DNA of 64,000 nucleotides, from positions 6,448,001 through 6,512,000 of the forward strand of contig NW_025408668.1 in the NCBI RefSeq assembly GCF_020360975.1, read 5' to 3'. This document shows, in pieces, positions 9,564 through 24,780 of the stretch. A model generated the notes under the pieces. That model ran no database searches, was not told the origin of the DNA, and saw only the letters and a program-made list of their open reading frames with translations. How positions within the stretch are numbered: position 1 is the stretch's first letter; each line of letters opens with the position of its first letter. A program made the position numbers and the translations under genes. Source of the DNA: Hirsutella rhossiliensis. Lineage: Eukaryota > Ascomycota > Sordariomycetes > Hypocreales > Ophiocordycipitaceae.

Positions 9564-12500
9564 GTATAAGCTATTAACTAATAGATTTAATAGATATCTC
9601 TTTAAAAAGGGTGCCTCCTCTTCGAGGAAGTACTCCGCCCCTCCTTAGACGGATAAGAAGTATTATAGCTATCCTAAAAGCGATTAAAAGCGCGATAGCT
9701 AGCGAGAAGGATAAGGTTCTCGCTATACTAGGGGAGCCGTCTACGAGACTAGCTTTAACCCCTACGACCTCTATAACGCTAGTTACGGCGGCGATACTAC
9801 TAACGCGGAAGCCGCTCCCTTAGCCGACTTAGGACGGTAAGCTAAAGTCCTTTTACTTCTTCCTTAGCCGGCTATAGATAAAGTTTATAACCGACGAGAA
9901 ATAGGGCCTAAATAGCTATTACGATATAGCGTAGTATTTACTCCTTTATACGCTACTAGAGCCCTAAATATAGCGGATCTCTAGATTCTAGGATAAGGGC
10001 GGCCTTAGGGGTAAACGTAACCTATAAGACTTCTTTTAATACCTTATATATACGTTCGGCAACGTATAAGAGCGGGAGAAGGTATAAGATAGGCTATAGA
10101 CCCTTAAGTAAAGAGATAGATAAACCTTTAGCGAATTCCTACTTAATTTTAAAGAGACGCTCTTATAGGTAGTAGGGACTATAGTATAAGAAGATAGCGC
10201 GAAGCTTATATAGTTATAGAATTTAATTACGCTAGCCCTATAAGAGCTACTTATCCCTATAATTATACCTACTAACTATAACGAGTATATAAGCCGGTTA
10301 ATAAAGGTAGTATAGGGCTATAAGTAAACGCTATGTTTTTAGAAGCTCTATAAGCGTACGCCGTATAGTAGCGATAGGATTACCGCCCCTTTATAAGATA
10401 AATAACCGGCTATCGATATAGATAGGATTACCTTAATATTAGCTACCTATATAAACCGGGCTAAACGTAGTAAGAAGACGTCGTTAACTACCCCCTATAC
10501 CGCCCTATACTCTTAGTAGCGGGCGAAGTAAGCAATAAGCGAGGAAATTAAGAAGAGGAAGGCTAACGGCCGCTACCTATATTATAGCGCGTTTATATAC
10601 TTTATATTAAAATGCCCCTTCCTTTTAGCTAAGCGGCCTATAGCGGTTTAAGTAGTAAAGATAAAACCGCTCCTTGCCTTAGACGATAAGGAGGACTCTA
10701 CCCCCTTAAGCTTAAAGGAAAAAGAGTAGCTCTAGAGTAAAGACGGGCTTTAGAGCCTTAGTTACTAGCACTAGTAAAGGAGAAGGAGGAATTATCTGCC
10801 TATATAGAAGAAGAGCCTACTTTAATATAGCTTATAATTAATAACTCCTTACCTATTACCGCCCTTATAGATAAGGGCTACTAGTACTATACTATAGTTA
10901 ATAAGGCGCTTATATAAGAGATATAAGTACTAGTAAAAAAGATTACCTTAAGGTAAGTAAAAGGCGCTTTAAGCGTAATAAAGGGTATAGTAATTAAGGG
11001 TATTATATAGCTAGCTATAAAGGTTAATAGTTACTATAAGCTTATTATAGCCTATATAATCCCTTAACTAAAATTTCCCTTAATCCTTAGGAAACCCTAG
11101 TTATTATATATAGAGTTATACTTAGTTCTATATTAAAAGAAGCTATAGTTTAGGCCTACGTAATAATAGGTCCGCTATAATAATAGTTTTATAAGTATAG
11201 GACTAGGCGTATAAGCTTTATACTTAGTATAAAAAGTCCTTACCTTTATCTTTATAAGAACTATATAATAGGTAGAGTAGGGGTAAGGCTAGGTAGCGGC
11301 TAACGCTATAGTCTATATAGTTAGCTTAGCGGATATTAATAAGGCCCTTTAAATAAAGAAGCTAAAGTTGCCCTCTAAGTTATAGTAGTAGATACTAAAG
11401 CGCTTTTACGACCTCCTATTACTATTTAAGTTTTAAGAAGTAAATAAGCTTAACTTATACAAGCTAAGGGTAGACTATAAGATCGTACTCTATACTAATA
11501 AGAAGGGGTAGGAACTACCTATACTATTTAGACCGCTATATAGTATATTATATATAGAGCTACTAGTACTAAAGAAAACGCTAAGGGACTTCTTAGATAA
11601 GGGTTTTATTTAAGTAAGTAGCTTTAAAGTAAGAGCGCTAGTCTTATTTATATATAAACTAAGGGGCGGGATATAGTTTTATTATAACTATAGGGCTTTA
11701 AATATAATTATAAGGCTAGACTGCTACCCCTTACCCTTAATCTTAGATACGCTCTATAACCTCTTAAAGGTAAAGTAGTTTATAAAGCTAGATATAAAAT
11801 AAGCGTTTTATAAAGTATAGATCTTAAAGGGTAACGAGTAAAAGATAGCGTTTTATATATATTATAGCTTATTTAAGTAGCTTATAACGCCCTTTAGCCT
11901 CTTAAGAGCGCCCGCTACCTTCTAGCGTTATATTAATAATATACTTTAAGACTTCCTTAATAAGTTCGCTTTTATATATATAGATAATATCCTTATCTAT
12001 ATAAGCGGCTCTTATAAGGACTATATATAAAAGGTATAGAAGGTCTTAGAGCGCCTTTAACTTTATAGGCTCTACCTTAACCTAGATAAGTATAAATTTA
12101 AGGTTAAGAGGGTTAAGTACCTAAGCTTTATTATCTATATAGGCGTAGGTATATAAGCGGATCCTATAAAGATTTAAGCGATCTAAGACTAAGCGGCCCT
12201 AACTATATAAATAGGCATATAAAGCTTCCTTAGGTTCGTAAACTATTATAAGATATTTATTAAGAGCTTCTCTTATATTATAATACCCTTAAACGAGATT
12301 ACTAGGAAATAGACCGCCTTTTATTAAGGGCCTATATAGAAAGGAGCGTTCTATACGCTTAAGGACCTATTCTTATAAGCCCTAGTACTACCTTAGTAGG
12401 ACTTCGACTAGTCTATATTAGTTAAAGTAAACTATAGCGGCTAGGCACTTAAAGGAACGCTCTCTTAAGAGGTAAACGGGCGGAAGTAACTAATAGCGTT

Positions 12501-15373
12501 CTACTCTTATAAGCTAACCTTAGTAGAGCGGAATTATACTATTTACGATAAAGAGATATTAGCGATTATTAGCTACCTTAAGTATTAGTAAGTAGAGCTT
12601 TAAAGCTATAAGAGCTTCGAGGTTCTTATAGACTATAAGAACCTTAAGTACTTTATAACCCGCTAGTACCTCTTAGAGCGGTAAGCCCGCTAAGCGAAGT
12701 ATCTCTTATACTTTAACTTCTCGATTAAGTACCGCCTTAAGTAGGACTCTATAGTCTTAAACGCGCTTTCTTAAAAGGATTAAGACTAGCTAATAAGAGT
12801 AGATATTAAGGCCTAGGATCTATAGCTTATCTTATAAGAAGCGCTATAGACTTATATAGGAGCTTCCTTAGTAGAGGAAGGCGCGGTACTAGTAGACGAG
12901 CTTTCCCCTATACCTTTACTACTAAACGAGCTTTCCCCTACGCCTTTACCTTAGCCCGGCGAGGAGGGATAGACTAGCTTAAGGGCGCGCGCGGCGAGAG
13001 TATTCTAAGATAAGGCCCTTTAACGCCTATAGGATAAGATAGCGGCTCTAGACCGTACTTATAAGGGTATACGCCGCGCTATAAAGTCTAGCGCTTAACG
13101 CTTAGATCTAAAGCTAAAGTTAAAGGTATAGGTAGCTAACTACTATATCGACCTATAAAGGCATCTATACTAGCGGGGGAGACTATAAGTACTAGGTATA
13201 CTATATACTATAAAAGCTAAGGAGAAGGATAGACTACTAAAGCTAGATAAATAAAACGAGCTTTTAAAGAAGCTAGTTTAGCTTATCTATAACTTTAGTA
13301 TCGTAGGCTACCTAGGTTAATAAGGTATAGTAGTAGGCCTTATAAGGGATTTTTACTAGCCCCTCCTATAATACTATATTTACCGCTTCCTTTATAACTA
13401 TAATATCTATAGCCGTACTAAGATTTAAAGGGTATAGCTTAAGGGGCTACTTAAGTAGCTTTTAGTACTTAACTAGTTTTATATATATATATAGATAGAC
13501 TTTATAATAGACCTTCTACTTATAGAAGGAGGTAACTACTATATATAAGTAATTAAGGACTAGCTTAGTAAATTAATAGTACTAAAGCTAATACTATTTA
13601 TAGATATAAAAGCTTATATAGAGCGCTTCCTTTAGTACTAGGCCCGCTTATATAGCTAGCCGACCTTTATTATAAGTAATAAAGGATCGAACTAAACTAG
13701 CCGCTTTTAATAGTACTTATACTAGCTACTTTAAATTATATAGCTACTTAGTACGGCCTATTACCTATAAACTAATAAGGGACCTAAGAGGGTTAACTAA
13801 GAAGCGTAAGCGTACTTATAGGTAGTAGTAGCCTATAACTAAGTAAAATAAGACCGTTAGCTCCCCGCGGCCTAGCTCGCGTTAAATAATAGACCCTAGA
13901 CCTTTATTAAGATAGCCCCCTTCTTTACTATATATAGCTTTAAGCCGCCCTCCTTAATCTTATTCGCTATAGATATAGTAGTAAAGTAATATAGTAGTTT
14001 ATTATTAAGAGCTATACCTCTATATTTATATAAAAGCTATAAGAAACTATAGAATACTACTAGTCCGTAATAGCTACTTTAGTATAAGATTAAAAGCGGC
14101 ACGCTAATAAGACTTAAGACTTAGTAGATAGGTTTATAGTAAGAGATAAAGTATAGCTTAACCTCTATAACTATAGGTTAGCGCGGCTAAAATAAAAGAT
14201 AGACTAGCTATATATAAAGTTTATAGTATAGAGGGTTATTAGCCTATAGGTAGTTAAGCTTAATAGTCTTTTAATAAGGGTCTATAATAAGATTAATATT
14301 AACCTCCTTTACCGAGCCTCCTTTAACCCGCTACTTAAATAAGAAATAGCGGACGCTTAATCGCCTACTATTAAGGTAGAGGGGGATAATAAATTTAAGG
14401 TTAAGGAGATATAAGCTATACGCTAAAAGAAGGTCGGCTAAGGGAATCGCTAAGAGGTCCTTATAAAGTAGCGTAGGTACCTTAACTTAATATAGAAACC
14501 TATATATAAGTTTATAGGAGCTATAGCCCTTAATAAGTTTAAGGCCTTACATAGACTAATAGATAAGAACGATAGACTAGTAAACTACTAGCGGTAGCTT
14601 AAGCTAGGACTATAAAGTAAGTAAAATAAAAGGGGTAGTTATAGTAATATAAGTATAGTAATATAAGTAAAGATAAAAATAGCGTTTATTATAAGGTAAA
14701 GCCCTTAAACTACCTAAGCCTATTCCTTATTATCGTTATTACCTTTATTATTATTATTATTATTATCGTTATCCTCGTTAGCCTTCTCTTACTTATTAGC
14801 GGCGGCGGCGGCGCTCTCTAGCACGCTAAGTAGGCCCTTTATACCTATAAGCTAGTTAGCGGCAGCGGCGGCTCTAAGGGTAAAAGGGCGGCGGCTAGCT
14901 CTAATAGCGGTAGTAGGGGCAGTAGTAGCGGCGGCGGCGAGCACGGCTAAGGGGACTACCGATAAGGCGACGGAGGCGGTATCCCTAGTACCGGGAGAGT
15001 TAATAGTAAAGGTAAGAGAGCGGAGGGGGAAGAACCTACTTAAGGATAAGCCCTTAACGCTCTAAGGCGCGTAGGTTATAATAGGCGGCTATAGTAGTAG
15101 TAAAGGGCTTCTTAGTAGCCCCCCGTGCTTACTTATACGCGCTAGCCTTTTAAGCTAACGCCGTAGTAAGTAAGATAGGAGGCGCCGCCTTATAAGCGCG
15201 GCTAGCACGCGTATACTAGTAATAACTACCACCGCGGCGGCGCCTAACTTAGTCGGCGTAAGGGAGCTCCTACGATATATACTATATATAGGGGGCTACG
15301 CGAGTAGCTCTAGCCTAGACCTAGCGCTTATACTTTAAGAGGTTAGTAGAAGATATCTATTACGCTTACTTAA

Positions 15374-15700
15374 CTATAGACTTATAGGGGTAGCGGAAAT
15401 AAAGGCGGGGGCCGAGGGGCTAGGCGTTATAAGTAGCGGTAAGGATAGCGTCGTTACCTTAAAGGGCGATGTAAGAGCGGCTAGCGCGGCGGAGGTATTA
15501 GTAGCGGCGGTAGGCGCGGTAGTAGCGGCGCGGGCGGGAGCAGCGGTAGCGGCGGAGCTATCGTCGGCCGCGCCTAGCACGGCGTCGACGAACGACTCTA
15601 TACGCTCCGAGAAAGAGGAGGCGGGGAAGGGGGAGGTAGATATATCTATCGCGGAAGTTAGTATTATAGATTATAGCCTCCCGCTCTATAAGGCGGGGAA
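15374..15700 (-). pseudogene. Antisense reading frame in the 3' internal region of G1
   Basis: Opposite to pol, a minus-strand frame is free of stops from about 15690 to a TAA at 15374. It encodes a Ser/Ala/Thr-rich protein piece (residues such as FSERIESFVDAVLGAADDSS, about 15535-15595, then alternating Ala-Ala-Thr). Upstream it breaks at a TAA consistent with RIP of CAA. It has no domain I recognise. Its place between pol and the 3' LTR, antisense to pol, matches frames in G2 and G4. The bias could partly reflect GC-rich GCN triplets in this stretch, so I am only moderately sure it was a gene. Confidence 0.45.
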
Positions 15701-16208
15701 CTTACTAGTTAAAGTTATTATTATTATTAGGGCTATTATTACTACTATAGCTATTACTATAAATATATATTAATAGAGCGGCCTATATAGCTAGGAATAA
15801 ACTAACGCCCTAAGTAAAGCGGAACTTACTTATTACTACTACTATTATAGTTAAAGAAGAAAGAGAAAGAAGGGAAAGAGGAAGAGGGGTTACCGCCTTA
15901 TATACCCCTTAGTAAAAGAAGCTACCTAAGGCTAAGGGGACGGGTAACTTAAGGCTTACGTAGGTCTAAGCTAGCCGCTAGCTACTTAGGGGCGTATATA
16001 ATAGGTTACGCCCTTATTTAAACGGCTAGCTAGCCGATAAGTATAAAGCTAGGTTATAGCTACCTAAGCTAATAGGCGCGGGGATAATAAGGCTAGTAAG
16101 GCTAGTACGATTAACGGGGAAAGGGCTAGGTAGAGCTAGCGGTATAGGCTTAATAGTATAAAAGCCGTTAATAAGGTAGCGCCGCGCTACGCTTAAGGGA
16201 GGGCATTA

Positions 16209-16394
16209 TATAAAAGTCTTTAACTATTATAGGTTATAAGCTTAGGCTACGGCCTAAGCTATATAGTTATATATAAAAGGCTAGATCCTATATATATATA
16301 TATAGGCTAGCTATATATAGAAGAGCTCTATATAGCTTATTAATATTATCCTATAAACGGTACCTATATATATACCTTTACTTACTCTATAATA
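16209..16394 (+). repeat. G1 3' LTR
   Basis: It starts TATAAAAGTCTTTAAC and ends CTCTATAATA. It is the same length as the 5' LTR and is followed by the CCCTT target copy at 16395-16399. Confidence 0.88.
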
Positions 16395-16399
16395 CCCTT

Positions 16400-17726
16400 A
16401 AAGAGTAGATTTATATACTCTTTACTAATTTATTTATAGTAGTATATATATAGGGTAAAACCTTAATTTAGGAAAACTATTCTTATACCTTAATAGGATA
16501 TATAAAAACCTATTCTTTCTTAGGAAAAGAAATCCTTAGGTATATACTAATAGAAATACCTATAGTAGGAAAAATCTATAGTTATAATAATTATTTATAG
16601 GATATCCTTATATAAGGTAAAACCTATTATTACTAGGAAAATCCTAATAGATAAGAACCTAGTAAATATTTCTCTAGGAAAACTAAAAAGGAAAACCTTA
16701 GTAAGGGAAAGATATAGAAAGTATAAGAAATATCTAAAAACCCCTTTTAATTACTTAGGAACTTATATTAAGGATAGACTGTTTTTAAATTTATAAAGTA
16801 ATCTAGGTCTTAATTCCTTTATAAAGATATTAGCTATATTATCTTTTAATTTAATATATAAAAACTCTAATTTTGCCTTCTCTTATACTAGTTCTAATAT
16901 AGTAATAGGCTAATCTTATATACTTAGACCTTTTATAAAATTCTGGATTTTCTGCTAATTTAATAGTAGTAGTATTATCCGTTAAAATAAAAGGTATAGT
17001 ATTAGGAATCTTAATAAATAGATCCTTAGTAATATTTTTAAAAAGTATATTTAAATAAATAGCTTCTTTATTTACCTCCCTAAGGCTAATATACTCTACT
17101 TTATAAGTAGAAAGGTTAATAGCTTTCTACTTAGAGTAAGCCTAGCTTATTATATTATTATATATATAAAAATAGTAACTAGAAAAGGATTTTCCGTCCG
17201 TTAAATCTAACGCTTAGATAGAGTTAGTAAAACCCTTTATATATAGATAAGTAAAAGGGATATTATAATTATATTTAATCTTTAAGCTAGGGAATTTATT
17301 TAAATATTTCTAAATTATATTTAAAGCCTTAAAATACGTTTAGTTAGGCTTAGCCGCGAATCTAGTATAGGAAATTATAGAATATAAGATATCTAGCTTA
17401 GTAAATAAGGCTAAGTATAATAGAGATCCTATTTCTTTCTAAAATTATAATATATCTTCCTTAGAATATAATTCTTTTACTTTTATAAGCTTAAAGCCTA
17501 CTATAGTAAGTAAATTTAAAGTTCCTAAACCTTCTTTATTAAATTCCTTTAATTTATTTAAGGTATAATTTTCTTAGGATATATATAGCTCTTTATTATC
17601 TTAGTTTATTATAATATTTAAACCTAAGAAGTCTTTTATATCTCTTAAGATAGTAAAATCTAAGAATTTAGATAATTCTTTAAATAATCTTTCTTTTATT
17701 ATAGATTTAAAGGGCCCTATTATAAG
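16400..17726 (-). pseudogene. C1 fragment: RNase H and end of Copia pol
   Basis: The minus frame, with few stops, reads through the Copia RNase H landmarks: a KDFLGLNI-like strand near 17610-17640, LYLALFTKLDILYS (TRPDI-type block, about 17390-17435), KVEYISLREVNKEAIYLN (about 17065-17120) and DNTTTIKLAENPEF (about 16930-16985), ending in a KELRP-type tail near 16835. The right end continues the RT frame of 25618-26770 exactly across the ATAAG duplication of G2. The left 350 bp up to G1 is 3' untranslated, AT-rich DNA. Confidence 0.82.
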
Positions 17727-18232
17727 TATTACGACCCGACTAACGGTTAGTTATAAGCAGCCCTTATTTAAGGCCGATATATAATAGAGGGGTATAGGAT
17801 CCTACGAAGTTACGTAATAGATTATTTAGATCGCTTAGTAATCCTAATAATCCGGTTTATTAGATTATCTTAAAGATCTAATAACGGTATATAGGATTAT
17901 TAGATTACCTTAATAATCTAACGATCTATAAATAGGATTATTACGTTTACTAAATAATCTATAAAGGACTACTAAGTATATAAGGATACTTAATTCTACT
18001 CCTTTAGACTAGATAGCTCTTTAGATTTTAATATATTATAATTATTACGATCTCTATTATAATCTTATCTTTAATTCCGATTACTCAATTACTTAGTTAT
18101 AGTTTACGGTCTATAACCTCTAACTTATTACTAACGTAATATACGTATTATTACTTAGACTACGCCCTATTATATCTACTAATATAAACCTCTCTATAGG
18201 TTTATCCCTTAGGAATAACCTTAGTTATTATA
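17727..18232 (+). repeat. G2 5' LTR
   Basis: It starts TATTACGACCCGACTAACGG (TG to TA) and ends near TAGTTATTATA. It is 506 bp and matches 25112-25617 with scattered transitions. Confidence 0.88.
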
Positions 18233-21200
18233 CGTTAAAAGCTCTTATTTAGTATAATACCGCGTTACTCTAAGTAATATTATAACTATTAATATACCTA
18301 TATAGTAAACTAGATTAATTAACTCTAGAGCTACTATATTACCTTAGGATATAATACGCGAGATTATTACCCTTTAATAAGAAGTATAGTTACTTAGGAA
18401 TAGAGGAAGTAACGGATAAGTTAAGGACCTTAGAGAAGTAGTTAAACTAAAGTAGCTAGGACTATTTAATAGTACTTATAGTACTCTTTAAGACTTTCTT
18501 ACTTAACTTAAGGCCTACTATTAGTTTTACTTAACGAAACTTTTAAACCTAGTTAAAAAGGTACTCTATATAGGAAATTATTTATTTAGAATAGTACTCG
18601 CTTAGTTTAGACCTATTATAAGGGACTATCTTAATAACTAACTAGTATAACGAAATAGTAAAACGGATAAAGTCTTTGCTAGTTTCTAAGGATTTAAAGA
18701 AGCTATTACTAAGGTATTTAGAATAATTAATAAAGAACGAGAAGCTAAATAGAAACTTTAAGAACTCTAATAAAAGACCTTAGTATCGGACTATACTACT
18801 AAATTCTATTAAGTTACCTTAAAACTTAAATAGGACGATAAACCCCTTATATCGCGATTTTAAAATAAACTTAGGAAAGAAGTTAAGGACGAACTCTATA
18901 AGGAAGATCGACCTAATAGCCTCTTAAACTATATTACTATAGTAGTATAAATCGACGATAGATAGTATACGCAATACTAAGAAAAGAAATAAGGAAGAGG
19001 AAACTAAAACTATTCTTATAGGAATAACTTTAACCGACGCGCTAACTATAAAAAAAAGCGCGAAACTCCTATTACCTACGCTTATATAACTAACTTAGGT
19101 AGGATAGATCTAGATATAATATAAAAAAGTAAAGGAAAGTATTTTAACTATAGGAAACTTAGAGATTACTTTAAAGAATATAAATAACCTTATAAGAAGA
19201 AGAAAACCTACTAAGTACTAGCCTTAAAAGGTAAGAAATACCTAAACGCTATTAATAGATAGGAACTAAAGTATAAACTCCTTAGTTAGACTATATACTA
19301 TAACAATAAATATATAGTATACTTAAGTAATAAGAATAGTATTAAATAGTTCTTAAAGCTATTAAAGAAAACCCTTATAATAATATAATAAAGGGATCCT
19401 AAAATATAGAAATAAGTTAAATTTATAGAACTAAAATACCCTTATCTTAAAGGAGTCTCTTAAGACTAAATTAAAAAGAATAGTAAACGATTCTAAGAAG
19501 ATATATAAAATAAAAATCAATAATAATAATAAGTAGTCTATAAATAATATAATAAAGAAGATAAGGATATAACCCTTATACTTATAAAATTTAGATAATA
19601 ACTTAAAGAGGAATAATAAAGTATCGACGATATAAGCTTTAAAGAATAAGAAATACTTAGAGAAATAGAAGATAAGAATAAACTTATACTACTACCCTTC
19701 TTACTAAGGGAAAATACTATAATTAGAGAATACGCTTTATACTTTAAAGAATTTAAAGAAATACTTAAAATTAGAACTTAATAAATACCTTAAATTCTTA
19801 TAGAAAACTAATAAGCTATATTAATTTAATATTAACTAATACTATATAGAGGAGACTATACTATAGCTATCGCTATAGTCGATACCTTTATAGCTCTATA
19901 ATAAGAATAGTAACTATAAGGAGAATTTAAAGATAATCTATAAATACTACTTACTAATAAGTATTATAAGTATATTTTATAGATATTATACGTTTACCTA
20001 GATTATATAATATACTTCTAGATAAAGGCACGATATAACGCCTTCTTAGTTAAGTTTAAAAGATAAGTACTTTTAAAACCTTACCTAAGTATAGAACTAA
20101 ACTACTAGAAAATTAATTAACGCTACCTAAATAACTAAGTTATATTATTAGAACCTAATTATAGCATGCTACTTAAATACTATAATAATTATAGTTTATT
20201 AATAAGATATCTTTTAGAGATATATAAAATCTATAAATATACTAAAATAGAAGAATAGTATAACGCTACTTACTCTAAGGTATTTAAACCTTTAATTTTC
20301 TAAAGACTTATATAATAAGTTAAAGATAACGAAGAAGATTATAATAAATATATATACCTAAACTATAAAGTTTATAAATATAAAAAGGTATAAGTATAGT
20401 ATAAACAATATAATAGTATATTAAAGGATTATTAGTAATATATATAAAGGCTATAAGCTATATTTAACTAAGGAAGAATAGATTAGGAAATACTATATAA
20501 AAAATAAAAAGATACTAAATAAAAACTTAAACTTTAGTATAAAAATAAATAGAATTATAAAGTATAGTATATAATTAACTATAAAGTAGTATAATATAAA
20601 TAATATAGCGTTAAGAAATAAGAAATCTTTAATTAGCTATATAAAATTAGTCTCTTAAGCCTTAATATAATACTATACGACGAAAATATAAAGAAACGAT
20701 ATTAATAATAAATTAAAGAAGAATACGTAAATAAAACGAATAAAGACTAAGTAAAAAATAAGGTATACTATCTATAAAAGGGCTATAGACTAGTACGATA
20801 TAATAAGATCTAAGGACCTTTTATATAGTAACGGTAAGCTATAGTAACTAAATAGTATTAGATATTTAAATTATAGGATATTATATATATATACTTTTAG
20901 ACTATAGCGCGATAAGTAATTACGTTTTACTTAAAGTTAGTAATTATTACCGACTTATATAAAGATATAAGATAGATCTATATAAACTTATAAATATTAA
21001 AAGAAAGGCCTTTAACTATAATAACGGAATTATTAATATAGAGATTAATTACCTTAATATTAATATCTAGGGCTATAACGAATAAGTTAACTTTAATATT
21101 ATAGATATTAAAGAATACGACCTTATATTAAGGCTTCTATAGCTATAGGAGAGCAACCTACTAATTAACTAGAAAACTAGCTAGCTATATTAAAATAAAG

Positions 21201-24200
21201 ATATAAGTTTTTAAGACTAGTAGATTTAAAAGAAAGTAAAATTTTATAATAATTTAGCTACTAAATAAGATAAAAGGGATAACCGTTTAAGTAAATTATT
21301 ATAAGCTTTAGCGATACAAACGAAAATAATAACCGAACTAGCGGATATAATAAAATCGACTAATAAGACTTATATACTAACTAATATAGCTCTATAACTT
21401 AGTATTCGATATAAATAAAATAAAGAATATAATATAAAGATCTAAAGAGTTATTATTACTTTAAGGAAAGACCTTAAATAAATTAATAAAGAGCTTAACT
21501 TAAGAGAAACTAGCTCTTAAAAGAAAGAATAAAGCCTATAAGATAAAATAAAGAATATCCCTTAAGAATACTAGAAATATAATAAACTCTTTAAGGAAGA
21601 ACTTAAGATAAGGCTACTTAAATATAGCTAATAAGACTATAAAATTTATCTTAAGGATAGAATAACGCCGACGTTCTATAAAATCTATAACTTAAACGAA
21701 AAGCAACTATAAACGCTATACGACTACCTTAATAAGAATCTATAAAAGGGATATATATAAATATTAATATTTAAAGTAAGCTATCTAGTTATATTTATTT
21801 TAAAGAAAAATAGTAAGCTACGATTAGTTATTAACTATAAACGCTTAAACGATATTATAATAAAAGATCGGATACTATTACCGCTTATATAAGAACTATA
21901 AGATTAACTATATAGTAAAAAATAGTTTATAGCCTTTAACCTTAAAGGCGCCTATAACTTAATATATATAAAAAAGGGATATAAATAGATAATAGCCTTT
22001 AAAACGAAATTCGGACTATTTAAATACCTAGTAATACTATTTAAACTTATAAATATACTAGCTACCTTTTAATAGATAATTAATAATATCCTATATAAAT
22101 ACTTAGATATCTTTATAGTAATATACCTAGATAATATCCTAATCTTCTTAGATACCTTAGAAGAATATAAGGAATATATCTATAAGGTACTCTATATACT
22201 TTAAAATATAAAGTTACTAGTTAAACTAAAGAAAGGTAAGTTTTATATATAGGAAGTAGACTTCCTTAAATATATAATCTTATTAAGAGAGATATAAATA
22301 TAATAAGATAAGATTAACTTAGTTAAAGAATAGCTAACGCTAAAGAATATAAAGGATATATAAAGTTTCCTAGGATTTATAAATTACTACTAATAATTTA
22401 TTTAAGATTTTAAAAAGATCGTAATACTATTATACGACTTAATAAAGAAGGAAAAAGAATTTATATAGGACGATAAAGCTAACGTAGCTTTTAAATATAT
22501 TAAGACTACGATTATATAAGAACTAGTCTTAACTACCTTTAATTTAAAACGATAAATTAAACTTAAAACTAATATATTAGACTTTACTTTAAGAGTATAA
22601 ATCGGATAAAAAGACGATAAAGGAAGACTATAACCGATTATATTTTACTCGGAAAAGCTATATAGTATAGAACTTAATTACCTTATCTACGATAAAGAAT
22701 TCCTTATAATTATTTAAGCTTTTAAGGAATTTTAATACTACCTTCTTAAAAGTAAGTATAAAGTTAAGGTCTATATAGATTATAAGAATATCTTATACTT
22801 TATAATAATATAATAGTTAAACGGATAATAGATCTAAAAAGCTAAATATTTATTAGAATTTAACTACGAAATAATCTATAGAAAAAGAATAGAAAACGGT
22901 CGAGCTACTACCCTTAGTCGACGAAGTAACTACGATATAAGAGTACCTATAGTAAAAGAATAGCTCCTAGAAATTAACGAAAACGGAAACTACTAGTAAT
23001 AATAGCTAAATATAATATTTAAAGTATAACCTAATAACTTAATATATTAAAAGATCTTAAAATAAATAAAAGAATATAAAGTATTAAATAGATATAATAT
23101 AGAATATTTAGAAGTTTTAATATATAAAAATAAAATCTAGATACTACTAGAATTATAAAATAAAGTTATATAGGATATATATAAATATTTAATATATAGA
23201 TACTAAGGAATCTAAAGAATAATAAAACGGATTAAATAATAATATAACTTCTTATAGCTTAAGGAAGTAGTATAATAAGTTATTAAAGAATACGAACTTT
23301 ATATATAAAGTAAAGCTAAACGATATAAGCTATATAGAGAATTATAACCGCTACTAGTACTAGAGAAACTATAGGATTTAATAGCTTTTAATTATATTAT
23401 AAAGCTACTACTATTAAAAGAACCTATAACTAATATTAAGTATAATAGTATATTTATTATTACTAATAAATTAACGAAGTATAGATACTTTCTACTATAT
23501 AAAGAAGTAAGTAATATAAAAAAGCTAGTATATATATTCCTACGAATAATTATTAGTAATTATAAACTATTAAATAAGATTATCTTTAATAGAGGAAGTA
23601 TATTTATAGCTAAGTTTTAGTAAGCTCTTATAGTATAATTAAGAATAAAATATAAGCTTAGTATAGCTTATTCCCTATAAATAGATAGATAAATAAAACG
23701 ACTTAACTAAATACTTAAATAATATTTATAATACTATATTAGCTATAAATAAAACAATTAAGCTAAATAGTATTAATAGTATAACTAGCTTATAATAGCT
23801 TAGTTACTAAGATAACTAAACTCTTACTAGTATATATTAATTATAGATATAACCTAAAAGTATTTAAGGTTACTTAATATAGACTATAAGTAGAATAAGT
23901 AATACTTTAAGTAGATTAGTTATAAAAATTATATAAAGAAATATAATAAGAACTTTAATTTATTAAAGAATAAATATCTACTTACTATAATCGAAAAAGA
24001 TTATAGGGACTAATCTTTTAAGAGGGAGATATAGTTTACCTTATATAATAAAATATTAAAATAAAACAACTAAGTAATAAATTAAATTTTAAGAAATATA
24101 GACTATTTAAGGTTAAGAAAGCTATTTTAAAAGTTAACTATAAACTTTCGCTACTAATAATAATATAGATATACTTAATATTTTATATCTTATTACTAGA

Positions 24201-24537
24201 GCTAGTACTATAAAACGCTAAACTATAGGAAAAAATCGAAGTTAATAATAATTAAGAATATAAAGTAGAATAAATCCTAGATATCTAAAAATAAGGTTAG
24301 TAACGTAAATACCTTATTAAATAAAAGAAGTATAGACTAAAGGAAAATACCTAGGAACTACTTAAGCACCTAATATATTATAGCTCCTTACTTTAGTAGT
24401 TCTATTAATAAGCCTAAGGTTAGTAAAAAGGGATAGAGAAAGCGCTACCTCGGAATAGATAATATCCTAGATCCTAATAAAATCTAAGGGTAGCTAATTA
24501 AAATAAAGGGAACACGGCTACGCCTTACTAATTTAAC

Positions 24538-24780
24538 GCTACTCCTTCTTTACTTTCTTACGCTTAATACGCTTTAACTCCTCAATACTATTAAGACTAT
24601 AAGAAACCGCCTATATTATTCTCTCGAACTATATTTTCTTTTACTTCTATAACCGCTCTACTTTAGTATCTAACTTATAACGCTCCTCCTCTATAGCTTC
24701 GAGCTTAGACTCTATTTTTTAGTACTATACGCTAATCTTATAGAGCTACTAAACCGAAAGCCCCTTAGTATCGTAGTAGG
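24538..24780 (-). pseudogene. Antisense coiled-coil frame in the 3' internal region of G2
   Basis: Opposite to pol, one minus-strand frame reads DTKGLSV, then IESKLEAIEEERYKLDTKVE and NSIEELKRIKRKKVKKE, interrupted only by TAG/TAA where Gln or Trp would be expected from RIP. The heptad-like Leu/Ile spacing and dense Lys/Glu indicate a coiled coil. From memory it resembles hypothetical proteins often annotated in fungal repeats, but I cannot check that. It sits between pol and the 3' LTR, as in G1 and G4, and its role is unknown. Confidence 0.55.

Larger units (their letters stand above)
9378..16394 (+). mobile_element. Gypsy element G1, 7.0 kb, RIPed, inserted at the 3' end of C1
   Basis: Two 186-bp direct LTRs flank a plus-strand internal region, and the whole is bounded by CCCTT on both sides (9373-9377 and 16395-16399). 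Stop-ridden frames can be followed in order. Gag covers about 9600-10780, with an open start at 9611-9823 and a CCHC-like knuckle at about 10570-10620. The protease DSG position lies near 10855. Reverse transcriptase is about 11480-12130 (YIDN for YLDD near 11975-11999), RNase H about 12400-12740, and integrase about 13280-14030 followed by a chromodomain-like tail to about 14620. A 1.5-kb stretch follows before the 3' LTR and carries an antisense frame (15374-15700). A purine tract (AAGGGAGGGCAT) precedes the 3' LTR. No frame is functional. Confidence 0.88.
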